From Comamonas resistens (GTDB lineage: Bacteria > Pseudomonadota > Gammaproteobacteria > Burkholderiales > Burkholderiaceae_C), in assembly GCF_030064165.1 (NCBI RefSeq), contig NZ_CP125947.1, forward strand, positions 310,001 to 374,000: DNA of 64,000 nt, in the 5' to 3' direction. Below are positions 60,687 to 64,000 of this stretch, piece after piece. The position numbers were made by a program, and so were the translations under genes. Every line of letters begins with the position of its first letter. Within the stretch, counting starts at the first letter, position 1. The notes beneath the pieces are model-generated. The model was not told the origin of the DNA. It searched no databases and saw only the letters and a list, made by a program, of their open reading frames with translations.

Positions 60687-64000
<3,314 letters not shown>

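Overview
The window is chromosomal housekeeping DNA from a beta-proteobacterium of the order Burkholderiales, most likely family Comamonadaceae (Comamonas/Delftia-like). This rests on protein character and gene order, including the tRNA(Tyr-Gly-Thr)-tuf-tRNA(Trp)-secE-nusG-rplKAJL-rpoBC block and the rpsL-rpsG-fusA-tuf-rpsJ block. Other pointers are an Mg-type HemB, a HemJ-type protoporphyrinogen oxidase, a mannose-type EIIA-HPr-EI phosphotransfer operon and two dispersed intergenic repeat families. No phage, transposase, integrase, plasmid gene or CRISPR array is visible.

Layout. 1-8.4 kb: mixed small operons (truncated MarC-type membrane gene, dienelactone hydrolase, unknown protein, CorA-type transporter, hemB diverging from hemJ, VanZ-like, thioredoxin-like ferredoxin, hydrolase, DD-carboxypeptidase). 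8.6-18.7 kb: rpsL-rpsG-fusA-tuf-rpsJ, then rplC to rpsQ, ending in a terminator. The S10 cluster is interrupted by hairpins between rpsJ and rplC and is not continued by rplN after rpsQ. 18.7-29.2 kb: peroxiredoxin, GNAT, cytochrome b561 diverging from cytochrome c', TlpA-like protein, a lipoprotein, EIIA-HPr-EI, a YwqG-like protein, a gene-poor stretch with a strong Fur-box-like promoter, and lipA-lipB-ybeD. 29.6-36.9 kb: the F1Fo ATP synthase operon atpIBEFHAGDC. 37-43.7 kb: a lipoprotein, a CSD-DUF1294 fusion, lemA with two TPM-domain genes, an epimerase-like/YheT/unknown operon and a di-haem cytochrome c. 44-50.8 kb: an RND efflux operon with a divergent TetR-family regulator and a palindromic operator. 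50.9-64 kb: four tRNAs, a second tuf, tRNA-Trp, secE-nusG, rplKA, rplJL, rpoB and the 5' part of rpoC.

How it fits together: translation (ribosomal proteins, EF-G, two EF-Tu copies, tRNAs) and transcription (NusG, RpoB, RpoC) share two large clusters, with RNA hairpins at many junctions (rpsL/rpsG, fusA/tuf, rpsJ/rplC, nusG/rplK, rplL/rpoB, rpoB/rpoC). Energy metabolism is represented by ATP synthase, c-type cytochromes, haem synthesis and lipoate synthesis.

The least ordinary observations are: (1) a Fur-box-like promoter at 26668-26697 with no credible gene before a strong terminator at 26941-26966, a candidate iron-regulated small RNA; (2) two dispersed repeat families, most copies lying in sense orientation just 3' of stop codons, one copy supplying a stop codon and another lying inside a signal-peptide coding region; (3) hairpin arrays at ribosomal-operon junctions; and (4) an 18-bp perfect palindrome just upstream of secE. 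No entirely new multi-gene system could be supported.
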